NCBI RefSeq assembly: GCF_035762905.1
Contig: NZ_DASUCC010000080.1
Span: 1 to 64,000, forward strand
Direction: 5' to 3'
DNA from: DASYTH01 sp035762905
GTDB taxonomy: Bacteria > Actinomycetota > Actinomycetes > Mycobacteriales > Pseudonocardiaceae
DNA length: 64,000 bases
A program made the position numbers and the translations under genes. This document shows, in pieces, positions 35,242 through 42,609 of this stretch. The notes beneath the pieces were generated by a model. That model was not told the DNA's origin, made no database searches, and worked only from the letters and a program-made list of their open reading frames with translations. Each line of letters opens with the position of its first letter. Positions within the stretch are counted from its first letter, which is position 1.

Positions 35242-36666
35242 CTATCGGCTGATGACCACGGTTGTCAGGGACCGTGGGGCTAGCTCGACCGCCAGGCGCC
35301 GGTCGCGCACGGAAAGCGTGCCGGTCCTGGACAAGGAGTGCGTCTCGTCGGTCAGGTACACCGCCGCGCGGTGCGAGCGGGACGCCTCGCGCAGGGCGAA
35401 GTCCGTGCGGGTGGCGGTGGTGTTGGTGTTCAGGATCTCGATCACCTTGCTGCCGTCGGCGTTGCGGAATGCCGAGACCTTGACGCCGGGAGCGGTGCTG
35501 GCGGCCGCCACCCGGTCGGCGTCGGGGCGGATGAACCGGCTGTAGGCGGCCATCGCCCACAACCGTTTCGACACGTGGTAGTTGGCGCCGTCGAGCTGGA
35601 TGAACGCCCGGGTGGCGCCGAGCGACGCGCCGAACCAGTAGACGTAGGCACTGGCACCGGCCAGGGTGAGCGTGTCGTGGATGTTCTCGGCCACGGTGAT
35701 CCCGGCCCAGCCGCTGCCGTCGTCCCACGCCTCGTTCCAGGTGTTTCCGTTGGGCTGCCACTCGGTCATCCACACCGGGCGGCCGGTGGGCAGCGGGCGG
35801 TTGGCCGGGTTCTTGTACGGGTGTCCGGTGTGGACGGTCACCAGCCGCCGGGCGGCCGGGTCGGCTTCGATCGCCGTGGACAGCACCTCCTGCTCGGTCC
35901 AGCCGGCGCCGTCACAGCAGACCAGCCGGGCGGGCAGGCCGGACCGGGCCAGGGTCGGGCCGAGAACCTTGACGAAGTCCACGATCTGCGGGCCGTCGAA
36001 GCGCATCGAGGCGTAGGTCGCGGTGAAGTCCGGCTCGTTGGTGAAGCCGAGATCGGTGATCCGGATGCCCTCGCGGGCGTAGAACCTGGCGTACTGCGCC
36101 AGATAGTCGGCGTAGGCCTGGCGCCAGTCGCCGCTGGCGCACGAGGTCCCGGGCAGACCGCAGAGCATGCCGCCGTTGCGGTCGTCGCCGTTGGTCTTCA
36201 TGTATCCGGGCGCGCTCCACGCGTCGGCGAAGAACCGCCGGACACCGTAGGCCTTGGCCTCCTTGGCAAGCCACACCTGGCCGCCGTCGTAGCCATCCCA
36301 CTCGTACCGCGGCGGCGCGGCCGGCCCGCCGGGGTCGACCGGCTGGATGGAGCGCATCAGGTCGTACGGGGCCTGCGGCGAGGACCCGATGCCCAGGCGC
36401 AGGATGGACAGCCCCGCACCGTTTTCGCGGGACAGCAGCAGGTCCAGCACCGCGCGCTGGTTCTCCGGCGGGAGGCCGAACAACCCGTTCATCGCCGCCG
36501 CCCGCTGGAACGCCTGCGCGAAGCCGAAACCGTCGATCGACTGCAGCCGGTCGCCGAAGTCGATCCGACCGGCCGCGCCGTGGGTGGCCGCCGCGGGCGT
36601 TACCCCGGTCAGCGCGACGGCACCCAGCGCCGCGACCGCCAGCCGAAGCAGTCGCCGTCCGGACAT
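35242..36666 (-). CDS. GH30 glycosidase, secreted (xylanase/endo-glucanase type)
   Basis: The 474-residue protein has a signal peptide (LRLAVAALGAVALTGVTPAAA). The GH30 barrel shows SIDGFGFAQAF, the general acid in LGFTNEPDFT and the nucleophile in PVWMTEWQPNG; the C-terminal beta-sandwich (VIEILNTNTTATRTDFAL, SLTTVVISR) is the usual GH30 side domain. Co-transcription with a GH10 xylanase (5-nt gap) favours xylan or glucuronoxylan, but GH30 also contains beta-1,6-glucanases and beta-xylosidases. A terminator follows at 35185-35228. Confidence 0.85.
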   Translation of the reverse strand: MSGRRLLRLAVAALGAVALTGVTPAAATHGAAGRIDFGDRLQSIDGFGFAQAFQRAAAMNGLFGLPPENQRAVLDLLLSRENGAGLSILRLGIGSSPQAPYDLMRSIQPVDPGGPAAPPRYEWDGYDGGQVWLAKEAKAYGVRRFFADAWSAPGYMKTNGDDRNGGMLCGLPGTSCASGDWRQAYADYLAQYARFYAREGIRITDLGFTNEPDFTATYASMRFDGPQIVDFVKVLGPTLARSGLPARLVCCDGAGWTEQEVLSTAIEADPAARRLVTVHTGHPYKNPANRPLPTGRPVWMTEWQPNGNTWNEAWDDGSGWAGITVAENIHDTLTLAGASAYVYWFGASLGATRAFIQLDGANYHVSKRLWAMAAYSRFIRPDADRVAAASTAPGVKVSAFRNADGSKVIEILNTNTTATRTDFALREASRSHRAAVYLTDETHSLSRTGTLSVRDRRLAVELAPRSLTTVVISR

Positions 36667-36671
36667 GCGGC

Positions 36672-37766
36672 CTACCGCCCGGCCAGGGCGAGTACGGCCT
36701 GCAGTTCCCGGTAGCCCGGTTTCGCCGCGAAGTTCTCGTCCAGCAGGTTCGCCGCGCCCTCGCCGGTGAAGAACCCGGGCACCCAGGAGTACTTGTCGGT
36801 GTAGCCCCACACCGTGAACGAGGTGCACTTACGGGCCAGCAGGCAGCCCTGCAGCAGCACGCTGTAGCCCTGCGCCTGGGCCTGCAGCTTGACCGTGTCC
36901 GGCGGCATGATCATGCGCACGTCCACCTCGGTGATCGACGTCTCCAGGCCGAGGTCCTCGAACCGGCGCAGGTTGGTCATCACCTCGGACGCCGAGTGGA
37001 AGCCGAACTGCACGCCGTAGTGCCCCTGCGCGCCGAACCCGTCGACCGGGACGCGCTGCCGCAGCAGGTCCTTGACCAGCTGGAAGTAGGCGTCGCTCTT
37101 GGCGTTGAGCCCCTCGACGTTGTAGTCGTTGAGGTACAGCTTGACCTTCGGGTCGGCCTGCCGGGCCCAGCGGAACACGTCGGCGATGTAGCCGGGGCCG
37201 AGGTTCTGCAGGAAGATCGTGTCGCGCAGGTTCGCGTCGTCATCGATCACCTCGTTGACCACGTCCCACTGGTAGAGCTTGCCGCGGAAGTGCGAGGCCA
37301 CGTCGATGACGTGCTTGCGCAGAATGTTGCGCAACTCGGCCGGGCTGATCTCGCCGCTCGCGACGCCCTCGGTGAGCCAGGTCGGAAGCTGGTTGTGCCA
37401 CAGCAGGGTGTGGCCGCGGACCTTCTGGCCGGACCGCTTGGCGGCGGCGATCAGCTCGTCGGCGGCGGTGAAGTCGAGCTTGCCGCGCTCGGGCTCGAGC
37501 AGCTGCCACTTCATCACGTTCTCGGCCGTGATCGAGGAGAACTCGGTGGCGATCCGCTCGCGATAGACCGTGTCGGCGTTGAACGCGTCGTAGTCGACCG
37601 CGGTGCCGATCAAGAGATCCTGGCGTTTGGCCAGGTCGCGCAGGGGTGAGTCGACGGGCACGGTGTGTCGCTGGGTGCCCGCGTCGTCGGCGGAGCTGGT
37701 CAGGCTGACGGAGTAGAGGATCGATGCGGCCAGGACGGTGACGGCCGCGATGCTGGTCAGCTTCAT
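36672..37766 (-). CDS. GH10 endo-beta-1,4-xylanase, secreted
   Basis: The 364-residue single-domain GH10 enzyme has a short signal peptide (about residues 1-26). Motifs are LLIGTAVDYDAF, NVMKWQLLEPERG, RGHTLLWHNQLPTW, the acid/base E172 in YQWDVVNEVIDD and the nucleophile E280 in SITEVDVRM. It cuts the xylan backbone. There is no carbohydrate-binding module. ATG 37766 has GGAG at 7 nt. It is the first gene of GH10 > GH30 and divergent from a LacI regulator, with two palindromes in between. Confidence 0.93.
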   Translation of the reverse strand: MKLTSIAAVTVLAASILYSVSLTSSADDAGTQRHTVPVDSPLRDLAKRQDLLIGTAVDYDAFNADTVYRERIATEFSSITAENVMKWQLLEPERGKLDFTAADELIAAAKRSGQKVRGHTLLWHNQLPTWLTEGVASGEISPAELRNILRKHVIDVASHFRGKLYQWDVVNEVIDDDANLRDTIFLQNLGPGYIADVFRWARQADPKVKLYLNDYNVEGLNAKSDAYFQLVKDLLRQRVPVDGFGAQGHYGVQFGFHSASEVMTNLRRFEDLGLETSITEVDVRMIMPPDTVKLQAQAQGYSVLLQGCLLARKCTSFTVWGYTDKYSWVPGFFTGEGAANLLDENFAAKPGYRELQAVLALAGR

Positions 37767-37801
37767 TGCACGGCTCCTCGGCCGAGGTGATGTGACTGTT
37801 T

Positions 37802-37815
37802 CCGAAATATTTCGG
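37802..37815. promoter_or_regulatory. Predicted xylan-responsive LacI operator
   Basis: CCGAAATATTTCGG is a perfect 14-bp palindrome between the divergent GH10 and LacI genes. It fits the CGAAA/TTTCG half-sites typical of LacI regulators of xylan genes in actinomycetes. Confidence 0.7.
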
Positions 37816-37820
37816 TAATG

Positions 37821-37841
37821 CTTCCGGTACTCTACCGGAAG
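37821..37841. promoter_or_regulatory. Second inverted repeat between GH10 and LacI
   Basis: CTTCCGGTA (37821-37829) and TACCGGAAG (37833-37841) form perfect 9-bp arms around CTC, 6 nt from the first palindrome. It may be a second operator for the same or another regulator. Confidence 0.55.
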
Positions 37842-37985
37842 ATTAGGGGGCCGGGGTTTTGAGCGTCAAGCGACACTCGGCCGTGAAACCAGCAGGCAAG
37901 AGGGGAAACCGAGCCACCCGGGGCATATGCTGGGCGGCGCAACCTTTCGGCCACAGGCCGAACGGGATGGCGTAAGGAGAGGCCC

Positions 37986-39017
37986 TTGACGATCGACGGG
38001 GAACGCAAAGTCACCATCACCGCCATCGCGCGCGAGGCCGGTGTCTCGGTCCCGACCGTGTCGCGGGTGGTGAACGGCCGGTCCGACGTGTCACCGGCGA
38101 CGCGCGCCCGGATCGAGGAGCTGCTCCACGAGCACGGCTACCGCAGGCGGACCTCCCGCCGCCGGGACCGCGCCGGCCTGATCGACCTGGTCTTCAACGA
38201 CCTGGACAGCCCATGGGCCGTGGAGATCATCCGTGGGGTGGAGGAGGTCGCGCACGCCGCCGCCGTCGGCACCGTGGTCTCCGCGGTCCACCGCCGCTCC
38301 ACCTCCACCCGGCAGTGGCTGGAGAACCTGCGCACCCGGGCGTCCGACGGCGTCATCCTTGTGCTCTCCACCCTGCAACCCACCCACCAGGCCGAGCTGC
38401 GCCGCCTCAACGTCCCGATCGTCGCCGTCGACCCCGCCGGCGGCCCCGCCCTCGACATGCCCACCGTCGGCGCCACCAACTGGGCCGGCGGCCTGGCCGC
38501 CACCGAACACCTGATCTCGTTGGGCCACACCCGGATCGGCTTCGTCGCCGGCCCCCCGCGCCTACTCTGCAGCCGCGCGAGGCTGGACGGCCACCGCGCC
38601 GCCCTCGAGGCCGCCGGCATCGACTCCGACCCCGACCTGATCCGCCCCGGCGACTTCTACCACGAAGGCGGCTTCCAAGCCGGCCGCGCTCTCCTCGAGC
38701 TCCCCAATCCCCCCACCGCCATCTTCGCCGCCAGCGACCAGATGGCCTTCGGCGTCTACGAAGCCGCCCGCCAGCACGGCTTCCGCATCCCCGACGACCT
38801 CAGCGTCATCGGCTTCGACGACCTCCCAGAAGCCCGCTGGTCCTCACCCCCACTCACCACCATCCGCCAACCCCTGGCCGAAATGGGCACCCTCGCCGCC
38901 CGCACAGTCCTGCGCCTAGCCAAAGGCGAAGAAGTCGAAAGCCCCCGCGTCGAGTTGGCCACCCACCTCGCCGTCCGCGACAGCACCGCCACCCCAGGCA
39001 AACCCAAGCGCAGGTAA
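37986..39017 (+). CDS. LacI-family regulator, XylR/BxlR-like
   Basis: The 343-residue protein has a LacI helix-turn-helix (ITAIAREAGVSVPTVSRVVNG) and an effector domain (GLIDLVFNDLDSPWAVEIIRGVEEVA, ATEHLISLGHTRIGFVAG, AIFAASDQMAFGVYEAARQHG, DDLSVIGFDDLPEARWSSPPLTTI). It resembles regulators of xylan and xylobiose uptake. The TTG start at 37986 is supported by AAGGAG 8 nt upstream. It is divergent from GH10-GH30 and probably represses them through the CCGAAATATTTCGG site, and may also act on the importer at 50.6 kb, which has a related site. Confidence 0.88.
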   Translation: MTIDGERKVTITAIAREAGVSVPTVSRVVNGRSDVSPATRARIEELLHEHGYRRRTSRRRDRAGLIDLVFNDLDSPWAVEIIRGVEEVAHAAAVGTVVSAVHRRSTSTRQWLENLRTRASDGVILVLSTLQPTHQAELRRLNVPIVAVDPAGGPALDMPTVGATNWAGGLAATEHLISLGHTRIGFVAGPPRLLCSRARLDGHRAALEAAGIDSDPDLIRPGDFYHEGGFQAGRALLELPNPPTAIFAASDQMAFGVYEAARQHGFRIPDDLSVIGFDDLPEARWSSPPLTTIRQPLAEMGTLAARTVLRLAKGEEVESPRVELATHLAVRDSTATPGKPKRR

Positions 39018-39024
39018 CCAAAGA

Positions 39025-39075
39025 GCCCGATGTCCGACGGGCGGCGCCGCAGGCGCCGCCCGTCGGACATCGGGC
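39025..39075. terminator. Very stable terminator with GCA loop
   Basis: There are perfect 24-bp arms, 39025-39048 and 39052-39075, with the loop GCA. The inner part (GGCGCC-GCA-GGCGCC) is shared with hairpins at 41325-41371 and 41837-41869. It lies 8 nt after the LacI stop. Confidence 0.85.
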
Positions 39076-39112
39076 GCGTTTGACGTACCGTGCCTGATGC
39101 GCCACTCTGTGC

Positions 39113-39141
39113 GAGAACGGTTCTCTACATTTCTCGAAATG
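39113..39141 (+). promoter_or_regulatory. Two palindromes before the DUF6879 cassette
   Basis: GAGAACGGTTCTC (39113-39125) and CATTTCTCGAAATG (39128-39141) both have perfect 6-bp arms and lie 11-39 nt before ATG 39152. The second contains TTTCTCGAAA, which recurs inverted at 40820-40829, so both may be sites of the cassette's XRE regulator. Confidence 0.5.
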
Positions 39142-39151
39142 AGGTGCGCTC

Positions 39152-39388
39152 ATGCGCGCTCGATTCCTCGGCAAGGATCCCGACTCAGACGTGGACGGCT
39201 CGCCCACCCTGTTCGCGACGGATCGAACGGACCGCGTGACCTACATCGCGCAGGGCTGGAAGGTCACCGACCCGCAGGTGTTGGCGGACATCGGCCCGGT
39301 ACCGGTCCACGAGACGCTGATCGAGATCCCCGAAGACGTGCTGGAGTTCTACACTCGCCGCTACCAGGAGCAGGAGGGCGAAAACTGA
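39152..39388 (+). CDS. Small acidic protein upstream of DUF6879
   Basis: The 78-residue product (MRARFLGKDPDSDVDGSPTL, later VPVHETLIEIPEDVLEFYTRR) has no signal or membrane helix. I recall similar small proteins preceding DUF6879 and Scr1-type regulators in actinomycetes, but no function is assigned to them. The next gene starts inside its stop codon (CTGA), so the pair is translationally coupled. Confidence 0.7.
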   Translation: MRARFLGKDPDSDVDGSPTLFATDRTDRVTYIAQGWKVTDPQVLADIGPVPVHETLIEIPEDVLEFYTRRYQEQEGEN

Positions 39389-39927
39389 ACCGACTCATCC
39401 GACTCGGGCCGGAGTTCCGCCAGCTCTTCCACTCGTTCGAGCACACGGCCTACCGGCTCGAGGTCCGCGACGCCTACAACGTCAGCTATGAGCACGAGTC
39501 GATGCGGAAGTTCCTCGCCGGCGAGCCGGACGATCGGATCTGGAAGCGGAGTTGGCTGGATATGGTGCGCGAGGCGACGGCCGCCGGACGGCGGTTCCGC
39601 CGCGTCCGGGTGGTGACACTGCCGCTCACCGACTACAGCCGGTTCGGCCTGTGGGGTGCGCAGTCCAACAACGCCGCAGGCGAGGACATCCGTTACCTGC
39701 CCAGGGACAAGGCCGAGGCCATTGGCCTACCCAACCACGACTACTGGCTGTTCGACTCGACCAAGCTGCTTCACATGCACTTCGACGATGACGACGTTCC
39801 TCTCGACCACGAGTTCGTCGACGATGCGGCCGAGATCGTGCGACACAACTACTGGCGTGACGCCGCCTGGCATCACGCGATCAAACGGGACGACTTTGCC
39901 AAAGAACAAGGCCTCGGGCTCGACTAA
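39385..39927 (+). CDS. DUF6879 family protein, apparently CTG start
   Basis: The 180-residue protein has the DUF6879 hallmarks: GPEFRQLFHSFEHTAYRLEVRD near the start, then RVRVVTLPLTDYSRFGLW, NHDYWLFDSTKLLHMHFDDDD and AWHHAIKRDDF. The family is found with XRE-DUF5753 regulators and is thought to be a regulatory or toxin-like partner. No ATG, GTG or TTG exists in frame before the conserved region; the only candidate is CTG 39385, with GGAGG 8 nt upstream and overlap with the preceding TGA. The next in-frame ATG (39502) would remove the conserved N-terminus. The 3' end overlaps the XRE gene by about 32 nt. Confidence 0.8.
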   Translation: MNRLIRLGPEFRQLFHSFEHTAYRLEVRDAYNVSYEHESMRKFLAGEPDDRIWKRSWLDMVREATAAGRRFRRVRVVTLPLTDYSRFGLWGAQSNNAAGEDIRYLPRDKAEAIGLPNHDYWLFDSTKLLHMHFDDDDVPLDHEFVDDAAEIVRHNYWRDAAWHHAIKRDDFAKEQGLGLD

Positions 39928-40780
39928 CGTCCACGAAGCCCGGACCGCACTCGGCAAACGACTCCGCGAGGCTCGCCAGGTCGCCGGCCTGAACGGGCGA
40001 CAGCTCGCGGAGTCGTTGTCGTGGCCGCCGTCCAAGGTGTCCAAACTGGAGAACGGCCGCCAGACCCCGACCGACGACGACATCCGTGCCTGGACCGACG
40101 CCACGCACACCCAGGACGAAACCGACGCGCTGCTCGCCTCACTACACACGCTGGAAGTTCAATACGCCGAGTGGCAACGCATCTTCCGAACGGGTCTGAA
40201 GCCTCGACAGCGACAACACCTGGAGTGGGACCAGAAGACGCGCTTCATCCGTGCCTTCGAGGCGTCCCTGATCCCCGGATTGTTACAGACCGCGGAGTAC
40301 GCCCGATTTCGCTTCGCCGATGGCATTCGCCGGCTGAAGCTTCCGAACGACCTCGATGATGTTGTAGCCCTGCGGGTGAAGCGGCAGGAGATCCTGTACC
40401 GCCCGGATAAGCGGTTCCACTTCGTGCTGACCGAAGCGGCGCTCAGATACCGCCTGTGCCCGACCGAAGTCATGATCGGACAACTCGACCGACTGCTTTC
40501 CCTGTCCCAACTGCCCAACGTGCGGCTCGGCATCATCGCCTTCGAGACGCAGTACGACACCGCACCGAAGCACGGCTTCTGGATCTACGACGAGGAGCGC
40601 GTGCTGATCGAAACGGTTTCGGCCGCACTCGACCTCCGACAGCCACAGGAGGTCGAACTGTACGCCAACACCTTCGAGCAACTGGCCGCCGTCGCCAGTT
40701 ACGGCCGAAGCGCGCGAAAGATCATCAATCGGGTGATCGGTGACATCGCACCCGAGGATGAGTCCGGCGATAGCGGCTGA
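39896..40780 (+). CDS. XRE-family regulator with DUF5753 (Scr1/WhiJ-like)
   Basis: The 294-residue protein has an N-terminal helix-turn-helix (LGKRLREARQVAGLNGRQLA, SWPPSKVSKLENG) and a C-terminal DUF5753 domain (WDQKTRFIRAFEASLIPGLLQTAEYAR, FVLTEAALRYRLCPTEVMIGQL, APKHGFWIYDEERVLIETVS). In streptomycetes such proteins pair with small DUF397 or related proteins to control development or stress responses. TTG 39896 is the first plausible start and overlaps DUF6879. The palindromic TTTCTCGAAA sites on both sides of the cassette are candidate targets. Confidence 0.85.
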   Translation: MPKNKASGSTNVHEARTALGKRLREARQVAGLNGRQLAESLSWPPSKVSKLENGRQTPTDDDIRAWTDATHTQDETDALLASLHTLEVQYAEWQRIFRTGLKPRQRQHLEWDQKTRFIRAFEASLIPGLLQTAEYARFRFADGIRRLKLPNDLDDVVALRVKRQEILYRPDKRFHFVLTEAALRYRLCPTEVMIGQLDRLLSLSQLPNVRLGIIAFETQYDTAPKHGFWIYDEERVLIETVSAALDLRQPQEVELYANTFEQLAAVASYGRSARKIINRVIGDIAPEDESGDSG

Positions 40781-40819
40781 TTTCCGCGAACCCCAGGGCA
40801 ATCGAAATATCTCTAGAAA

Positions 40820-40829
40820 TTTCGAGAAA
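40820..40829 (+). promoter_or_regulatory. TTTCGAGAAA site before the 152-residue gene
   Basis: TTTCGAGAAA is the exact reverse complement of TTTCTCGAAA at 39130-39139. It lies within an AT-rich patch (GAAATATCTCTAGAAATTTC) 43 nt before GTG 40872, upstream of the likely -10 TACGTT (40859-40864). Confidence 0.45.
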
Positions 40830-40871
40830 CTGGCCAGCAGTCACCCCCGAGGCCGTCTTACGTTCAGCTTC

Positions 40872-41330
40872 GTGCGGACCACGCCATCGTTGCTCGACGA
40901 GCTTCACCTGCTGCTGGACCGGCTCGGCCGGTGCGGGTACCTCATCCATCAGTTCGACCATGACGGCCGGAACGGCCCCGCCACGGTCGCGGGCGTGCTG
41001 GATTGGGGCGGCTGCGCCGATGTCGTGATCCTGCACGACGAGACGCACGCGGTGGCCTACCGGATGCCGACCGAGCCCGGGACCGACGTGCTCGCCCCGA
41101 CAGCCGTGTTCTGGTCCTACGCGAGCTGCCCGGTCTGGACCCTGCGGGCGCTGCTCACCCTCGCCCCGCCCGGCCATCCGGACGCCCCGGTCACCCTCAC
41201 CGCCGCCCCGCCCGGCCTGGGCCTGGCCAGTGACCACCGCCTACCAGTGCGCGTGCGCAGACGCGTGTGGCTGAACAACCCACAACTCTCCCACCGGCTC
41301 GTGAACCCAAGCGCTGGTAACCGGCCCTGA
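40872..41330 (+). CDS. Uncharacterised protein linked to the XRE/DUF6879 cassette
   Basis: The 152-residue product contains LLDELHLLLDRLGRCGYLIHQFDHDG, ATVAGVLDWGGCADVVILHDETHAVAYRMP and VFWSYASCPVWTLRALLTLAPPGHPDAP. It has no signal or membrane segment, and I recognise no family with a known function. GTG 40872 has no Shine-Dalgarno sequence but follows TACGTT by 7 nt, so it is probably leaderless. Upstream in-frame starts (from 40740) would overlap the XRE gene and the predicted operator. A strong terminator overlaps its stop codon. Confidence 0.65.
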   Translation: MRTTPSLLDELHLLLDRLGRCGYLIHQFDHDGRNGPATVAGVLDWGGCADVVILHDETHAVAYRMPTEPGTDVLAPTAVFWSYASCPVWTLRALLTLAPPGHPDAPVTLTAAPPGLGLASDHRLPVRVRRRVWLNNPQLSHRLVNPSAGNRP

Positions 41331-41371
41331 CCGATGGGGCGGCGCCGCAGGCGCCGCCCCATCGGTCAGGG
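41325..41371. terminator. Second GCA-loop terminator
   Basis: There are perfect 22-bp arms, 41325-41346 and 41350-41371, with the loop GCA. The stem base includes the stop codon of the preceding gene. The apex GGGCGGCGCC-GCA is the same as in the hairpin at 39025-39075. Confidence 0.85.
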
Positions 41372-41414
41372 CATGTCGCGTGCCGCCCGGGATCGGGTTG
41401 GTTAGGTTCCGGCC

Positions 41415-41792
41415 ATGACGGCGCCAGCGGCAGACGACGATGTGGAATCGGTGATCAGCAGTGAATTGCGGTTGCTGAGGCCGGAGGTGCGGAGATCCGC
41501 CGCGCAGGTCGAACGGCTGTTGCATCCTGACTTCTTCGAGTTTGGCGCATCAGGTCGTCGGTGGGACAGAACGGCCATGGTTGCCGCCATCGGCCGGGAG
41601 CTCACCGATGGCGACCTGCCGACCGTGTCCGAGATGCACGGCGTTCGCCTGGACGACTCGGTTGTACTGGTCACGTATGTGACCGATCGTCCCGATCGGC
41701 GGGCGCGACGAAGTTCCATTTGGCGCAGGGTCGACGATGGAACTTGGCGGTTGTACTTCCATCAGGGAACGGTGCTCAGGGACTCATCGTGA
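41415..41792 (+). CDS. DUF4440 / SnoaL-like NTF2-fold protein
   Basis: The 125-residue protein fits the DUF4440 domain: VESVISSELRLLRPEVRRSAAQVERLLHPDFFEFGASGRRWDR, then VVLVTYVTDRPDRRARRSSIWRRVDDGTWRLYFHQGTVL, the WRLYFHQGT ending being typical. The NTF2-like cone fold serves binding or small-molecule catalysis; no specific role is evident. ATG 41415 lacks a Shine-Dalgarno sequence and follows TAGGTT by 6 nt, suggesting a leaderless mRNA. Confidence 0.8.
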   Translation: MTAPAADDDVESVISSELRLLRPEVRRSAAQVERLLHPDFFEFGASGRRWDRTAMVAAIGRELTDGDLPTVSEMHGVRLDDSVVLVTYVTDRPDRRARRSSIWRRVDDGTWRLYFHQGTVLRDSS

Positions 41793-41836
41793 CGTAGCGG
41801 TCCGGGGGGTTGACGCGGGTGGGGGTGTGCCGGGCG

Positions 41837-41869
41837 CCGCCGCGCGGCGCCGCAGGCGCCGGGCGGCGG
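41837..41869. terminator. Third GCA-loop hairpin
   Basis: A 15-bp stem with one mismatch (41837-41851 with 41855-41869) surrounds GCA and shares GGCGCC-GCA-GGCGCC with two neighbours. It lies 45 nt after the DUF4440 stop. Confidence 0.65.
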
Positions 41870-41940
41870 TGGCGGGTTGACCTTGAACCGGACAAGTTTC
41901 TTAACAGAGACAAACCCCCCGGGGTGGGTAGCCTGGATGG

Positions 41941-42609
41941 ATGGCCCGGGCCGGATTGTTCTCGCTGATGGTGGGCGTCGTGTTGATGCTGGCGCTGCAT
42001 GTGGTGCCGCCGACCGACCAGATCAGTCCGGTACGGCGGACGCTGAGTGAGTATGCGCTTGGGCCGAACAAGTGGATGTTCGACGTGGCGGTGCTCGCCG
42101 TGGCCCTCGGGTCGGCGTTGTTGTTCGGGGAGTTGGTGCGGCGGCGGGCGATCAGGACGGTCTCCGCGCCGGTGGTGTTTGGTGCGCTGTGGACGGTCAG
42201 CTTGCTGGTGATCGTCGCCTATCCGAAGAACAACTGGGCCATCGGGCCGAGCATGGGCGGGATGGTGCACCGGTACGCCAGCATCGTCGGGTGGGTGGCA
42301 CTGCCGTTGGCCGTGCTGCTGGTGGCAAGAGCGGCGTTTCCGGAGATGGCGGGGTGGCGGTGGGGGGCACGCGCCATGGCGTTGCTGACATTGGGGTGGT
42401 TCGGGGCGATCCTCGTCGGGGTGGTGAACTGGCTGGCCGGTGGGGTGTCGTGGTGGCGGTTCCTGCCGTTGGGGATCGTGGAGCGGGGGCTGGCGGCGAG
42501 CGCGGCGGCGGCGATCGGGGTGGTGCTGGTCGGGATGGTCCGGACCAGCAGGGTTCACTCGGATACGAACCAGACGCCGACCGCGGGTTCGGTGCCGTCG
42601 TTGCGGTAG
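41941..42609 (+). CDS. DUF998 integral membrane protein
   Basis: The 222-residue protein has six predicted helices: about residues 5-22, 44-64, 76-94, 112-132, 145-165 and 180-198. TDQISPVRRTLSEYALGPNKWMFDVAV is typical of DUF998, whose function is unknown. ATG 41941 follows TAGCCT (41929-41934) by 6 nt and has no ribosome binding site, so it is probably leaderless. Its 3' end overlaps the convergent HTH-cupin gene by 55 nt. Confidence 0.8.
   Translation: MARAGLFSLMVGVVLMLALHVVPPTDQISPVRRTLSEYALGPNKWMFDVAVLAVALGSALLFGELVRRRAIRTVSAPVVFGALWTVSLLVIVAYPKNNWAIGPSMGGMVHRYASIVGWVALPLAVLLVARAAFPEMAGWRWGARAMALLTLGWFGAILVGVVNWLAGGVSWWRFLPLGIVERGLAASAAAAIGVVLVGMVRTSRVHSDTNQTPTAGSVPSLR

Noticed and set aside
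37986..39017. LacI gene considered as the CebR regulator of GH6 and GH9
   Set aside because: Its own promoter carries CCGAAATATTTCGG, not the TGGGAGCGCTCCCA box, and it adjoins a xylanase rather than cellulase genes.
39025..41869. GCA-loop hairpins considered as a mobile element or CRISPR-like repeat
   Set aside because: Only the apex is shared, spacing is irregular, there is no transposase and each follows a gene end, so terminators explain them better.
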